From positions 186,001 through 250,000 of the forward strand of contig NZ_JBGUAU010000001.1 in the NCBI RefSeq assembly GCF_041820985.1: a stretch of 64,000 nucleotides of DNA. The letters are read 5' to 3'. The notes below the pieces were generated by a model. That model was not told the DNA's origin, searched no databases, and saw only the letters and a program-made list of their open reading frames with translations. A program made the translations under genes and the position numbers. Source of the stretch: Evansella sp041820985. Lineage in GTDB: Bacteria > Bacillota > Bacilli > Bacillales > Salisediminibacteriaceae. Positions 61,220-64,000 of the stretch are shown here, piece by piece. The first letter of the stretch is position 1. The number at the start of each line of letters is the position of its first letter.

Positions 61220-62644
61220 CTAGTCTTCTTCCCCGAAAATTAACTCTGGTGCAGCAATTCCAGGGTTCGTCATTTCTTTAGGATCTAGAATACGATCAAG
61301 CTCTTCCTCACTTAGTAAGCCTCGTTCAATACAAATCTCCCGTACAGGTCGATTGGACGTAATAGCTTCTTTTGCAATACGCGACGCTGTTTCGTAGCCA
61401 ACATGAGGATTAATTGCTGTAATTATTCCCACACTGTTTTCCACAAGCTCCCGACAACGCTCTACATTCGCTGTAATTCCTTCTACTGCATATTCTCGGA
61501 AAACTTTAATGCCGTTTTGTAAAATGGTAAATGATTGCAATAAGTTGAACACTAATACAGGTTCCATCACATTCAATTCTAGTTGACCAGCTTCTGACGC
61601 CAAGCTTATGGTATGATCGTTTCCAATTACTTGGAAGGAAATTTGGTTTATCACTTCGCACATAACTGGATTTACTTTTCCAGGCATGATAGATGATCCA
61701 GCTTGTCTAGGTGGTAAATTAATTTCGTTTATCCCTGTTCTAGGTCCGGAACTCATAAGACGTAAATCATTTGCTATTTTAGATAAATTAATAGCAAGAA
61801 TTTTCATTGCACTAGATAATTCCGTGTACACATCTGTGTTTTGGGTTGCATCTACTAAATCCTCTGCACGATGAAATGGCATCCCTGTCATTTCTGCCAG
61901 ATTTTCTGTTACTTTTTCAATATATTCAGGCATAGCGTTTAACCCTGTTCCTACTGCCGTTGCACCCATGTTCACTTCATATAATAAGTCGATCGATTGC
62001 TTTAACCTTCGCAAATCACGAGTAAGCATTCTTCTATAGGAACCGAATTCTTGTCCTAAACGAATGGGAACAGCATCTTGTAGATGGGTTCTTCCCATTT
62101 TTAACACATCATCAAATTCTCGTTCTTTCTTTCTCATCGTCTCAACTAAGGATGTTAACGATTTAATTAAACCGTCCGAAAGGTGCAAACAAGCTATATG
62201 AATAGCAGTAGGAAACGTGTCATTGGTGGATTGCGCCATGTTTACATGGGTATTAGGACTCACCTTCATATAATCCCCTTTTTTTCCACCTAAGATTTCG
62301 ATAGCTCTGTTTGCAATAACTTCATTTGCATTCATATTAAAGGAAGTTCCCGCTCCACCTTGAATACTATCCACGATAAAGTGCTCATTTAATTTTCCTT
62401 CAATTACATCATCCGATGCCTTCATTATAGCTTCGCATATTTTTTTGTTCAGTACGCCCACATCGGCATTGGCTTTTGCTGCAGCTTTTTTTACATATCC
62501 AAAGGCACGAATTAATTCTGGGTGCGGTGGATACCCGGTAATGGGGAAATTTTCTTGTGCACGCACGGTTTGGATTCCGTAATATGATCCAGCATCAATT
62601 TCTCGTTCTCCTAATAAATCGCGTTCTGTTCTTGTTTGCTTCAT
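61220..62644 (-). CDS. aspA: Aspartate ammonia-lyase
   Basis: 474 residues of the fumarase/aspartase superfamily. The catalytic loop is GSSIMPGKVNPVMCE, with GRTHLQDAVPIRLGQEFG and NTHVNMAQSTNDTFPTA as the other conserved regions. It converts aspartate to fumarate and ammonia. The fumarase-type alternative is less likely because of the overall match to AnsB/AspA. It lies between maf and spoIIB, which are neighbours in B. subtilis, so it is a later insertion there. AGAAAGGTCGG-type site before the ATG. Confidence 0.88.
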   Translation of the reverse strand: MKQTRTERDLLGEREIDAGSYYGIQTVRAQENFPITGYPPHPELIRAFGYVKKAAAKANADVGVLNKKICEAIMKASDDVIEGKLNEHFIVDSIQGGAGTSFNMNANEVIANRAIEILGGKKGDYMKVSPNTHVNMAQSTNDTFPTAIHIACLHLSDGLIKSLTSLVETMRKKEREFDDVLKMGRTHLQDAVPIRLGQEFGSYRRMLTRDLRRLKQSIDLLYEVNMGATAVGTGLNAMPEYIEKVTENLAEMTGMPFHRAEDLVDATQNTDVYTELSSAMKILAINLSKIANDLRLMSSGPRTGINEINLPPRQAGSSIMPGKVNPVMCEVINQISFQVIGNDHTISLASEAGQLELNVMEPVLVFNLLQSFTILQNGIKVFREYAVEGITANVERCRELVENSVGIITAINPHVGYETASRIAKEAITSNRPVREICIERGLLSEEELDRILDPKEMTNPGIAAPELIFGEED

Positions 62645-62844
62645 TGTATCCGACCTTTCTTTTATTTTTCATGAAAAACAAAGTCTAATTACTCGTAGAA
62701 AAACGTTAATAAAAACTTACTTCTATTTTCTACTGGCTACTCCCTTTATTATTTGAAGGAATTCTTCCCACTGTATAGTATATATGTTTATCCTCTATAT
62801 CATAAAGCATAAAGAAAAAGGTTTGTTTTTACTCTGTCAACGAG

Positions 62845-62878
62845 AAAAAAAACCAGTGAATTTGTTACTCACTGGTTA
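62845..62878 (-). terminator. Terminator of spoIIB
   Basis: On the minus strand ACCAGTGA pairs with TCACTGGT, followed by eight T. The stem begins at the stop codon. Confidence 0.85.
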
Positions 62879-64000
62879 GTAGTTTCCATTTTGATCTAAA
62901 ATAAATTCAACAAGTTGTTCATAAATTAATGCCATTGATAACACGCTATTTTGAAGATCCCAGCCGATGTCTTGTGTTATCGTTGATTCAATCATATCAT
63001 CCATAGTAGAATTTCCATCTTCCAACCACATCTTTGCCAATCTATAAACTGGATCCTCTTCATCATATCTTTCCAACTCTTCAAAAGCTTCGTTCCATTG
63101 ATTTTTCCATTGTATAAGAGATTCTAGTTCACCGTTTACTTCATTACCTAATACTGCTTGGGAAGCAATGCCAGCAATACTTTCCATCCAAGAAACTCCT
63201 GTTTGCATAAATTCTCCAAAATCCTCGGAAACAAACTCTCCATATCCATACACGTTAAATCCTTTAACATATGTGGCTTCTTCTGCTTCCTCATAAATAG
63301 CAGCAATCCCTTTTGCATCTTCTTCCATGTTACTAATACCTATAAACAAGTATCGTAAATCATTATTATCTTGCATGTCCGTTAATACAGCCGGGAATCC
63401 CTTTCTGTGAAAAGTTGCAACTGTTTCTTCCCCTTTTTCTAACGTAGAAAAAGCCCCACCTTGAATGACAAATAACTCTAATCCCGGTATTAAGAAGCCT
63501 TCTTCTGTATCGTCTGGAATTACAGCTCCTTGGCTTGAAGGTACATTCGTATTTCCAGCGCCGCTCACTACGGTAGAATCTCCGGCTGTAAAAATATTTA
63601 GGAGCATTAAACCAAATGCACTCCCAACAAAGATAGCACCTAAGATTGATAGAAAAACGGAATTCCTAAAAAATTCAAAGGATAAGGAAAATTTAAATGG
63701 ACCACGTTTTTTGCGTTTAACTGGAGGTAGTTTGGGACTTTTATCACGATTCCCATCATCCCAATAAGGAGCAGTGCGATCCTCTTTTTCCTCTCTTTTC
63801 TTTCCTAAATCCACTATTTTTTTTGTTTCACTTTCTTCCTCTTTTCGCTCAAATGTCACCCAGTCATTGTTTGATTGCTCAGCAGAAGCTGCCATCTCCT
63901 CTTGAACAGATGGTGTTTTGCTCTTTTGTCTATCTGAAGTTATACTTTTCGAATCTTCATTATATACTTGTTCTTTCCCATTGAGACGGATCGATATATT
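62876..64000 (-). CDS. spoIIB: Stage II sporulation protein SpoIIB (SPOR domain; N-terminus outside window)
   Basis: At least 374 codons; the frame is open to the window end, where ISIRLNGKEQ suggests the true start is only a few codons further. A long charged cytoplasmic region is followed by one membrane helix (SVFLSILGAIFVGSAFGLML) and a SPOR-type domain (ELFVIQGGAFSTLEKGEETV, then FPAVLTDMQDNNDLRYLFIG). SPOR domains bind denuded septal glycan; SpoIIB helps septal thinning and engulfment. Upstream of maf as in B. subtilis, with aspA in between. Confidence 0.88.
   Translation of the reverse strand, partial: NISIRLNGKEQVYNEDSKSITSDRQKSKTPSVQEEMAASAEQSNNDWVTFERKEEESETKKIVDLGKKREEKEDRTAPYWDDGNRDKSPKLPPVKRKKRGPFKFSLSFEFFRNSVFLSILGAIFVGSAFGLMLLNIFTAGDSTVVSGAGNTNVPSSQGAVIPDDTEEGFLIPGLELFVIQGGAFSTLEKGEETVATFHRKGFPAVLTDMQDNNDLRYLFIGISNMEEDAKGIAAIYEEAEEATYVKGFNVYGYGEFVSEDFGEFMQTGVSWMESIAGIASQAVLGNEVNGELESLIQWKNQWNEAFEELERYDEEDPVYRLAKMWLEDGNSTMDDMIESTITQDIGWDLQNSVLSMALIYEQLVEFILDQNGNY

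Overview
The window is AT-rich chromosomal DNA of an endospore-forming member of the Bacillaceae. The evidence is spoIVFA-spoIVFB, spoIIB, four YjcZ-type sporulation genes, a KinB-like kinase, Bacillus-type mreBCD-minCD and rplU-prp-rpmA gene order, Gram-positive Shine-Dalgarno sites with frequent TTG/GTG starts, and an Fnr with the Bacillus C-terminal cysteine triad. Acidic protein tails (MreC, PhnD linker) would suit an alkaliphile or moderate halophile, but the species cannot be fixed from this sequence.

Layout. 1-7 kb: a TAXI-type TRAP transporter (receptor cut by the window edge, fused permease), then an RpiR regulator with a class III aminotransferase, and divergent from these a KamA-family radical SAM aminomutase. 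7-31 kb: mostly single genes and short operons. They include a His/Gln-rich candidate coat protein, a FAH-family hydrolase, a radical SAM/B12 protein, a DMT transporter, a lipoprotein/thioredoxin/CcdA group, PAP2, two c-di-GMP proteins, pcp, fnr, a TetR regulator, iadA, a KinB-like kinase, BdbC with a thioredoxin, and a HAD hydrolase. 32-35.4 kb: phnD-phnC-phnE-phnE. 35.4-39.4 kb: sporulation-type small genes (four YjcZ, a YppG-like protein, a YYDLCC-family protein, Hsp20) and a YrzI mini-operon of very short ORFs. 39.7-45.1 kb: pstS-pstC-pstA-pstB-phoU with an orphan OmpR-type regulator, preceded by a clear triple Pho box. 46.8-64 kb (all minus strand): the conserved spoIIB ... maf-radC-mreB-mreC-mreD-minC-minD-(doxX)-spoIVFA-spoIVFB-rng-rplU-prp-rpmA block, with aspA inserted between spoIIB and maf.

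The most striking feature is a complete group II intron of about 2.48 kb (HNH-type maturase/reverse transcriptase) inserted on the sense strand inside radC. The two radC exons join in frame exactly at the predicted splice sites, so RadC activity depends on splicing. Other points are two matching sigma-K promoters in front of YjcZ genes, a Shine-Dalgarno-sequestering L21 leader, an aminomutase whose lysine-binding residues are replaced, and several families of dispersed intergenic repeats.

How the genes work together. The pst and phn transporters look like one phosphate-starvation response. The TRAP/aminotransferase/KamA genes may form an amino-acid uptake and alpha/beta-amino-acid conversion unit. 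The distal block covers cell shape, division-site selection, sigma-K processing and ribosome assembly. No tRNA, rRNA, CRISPR array, prophage or IS transposase was found.
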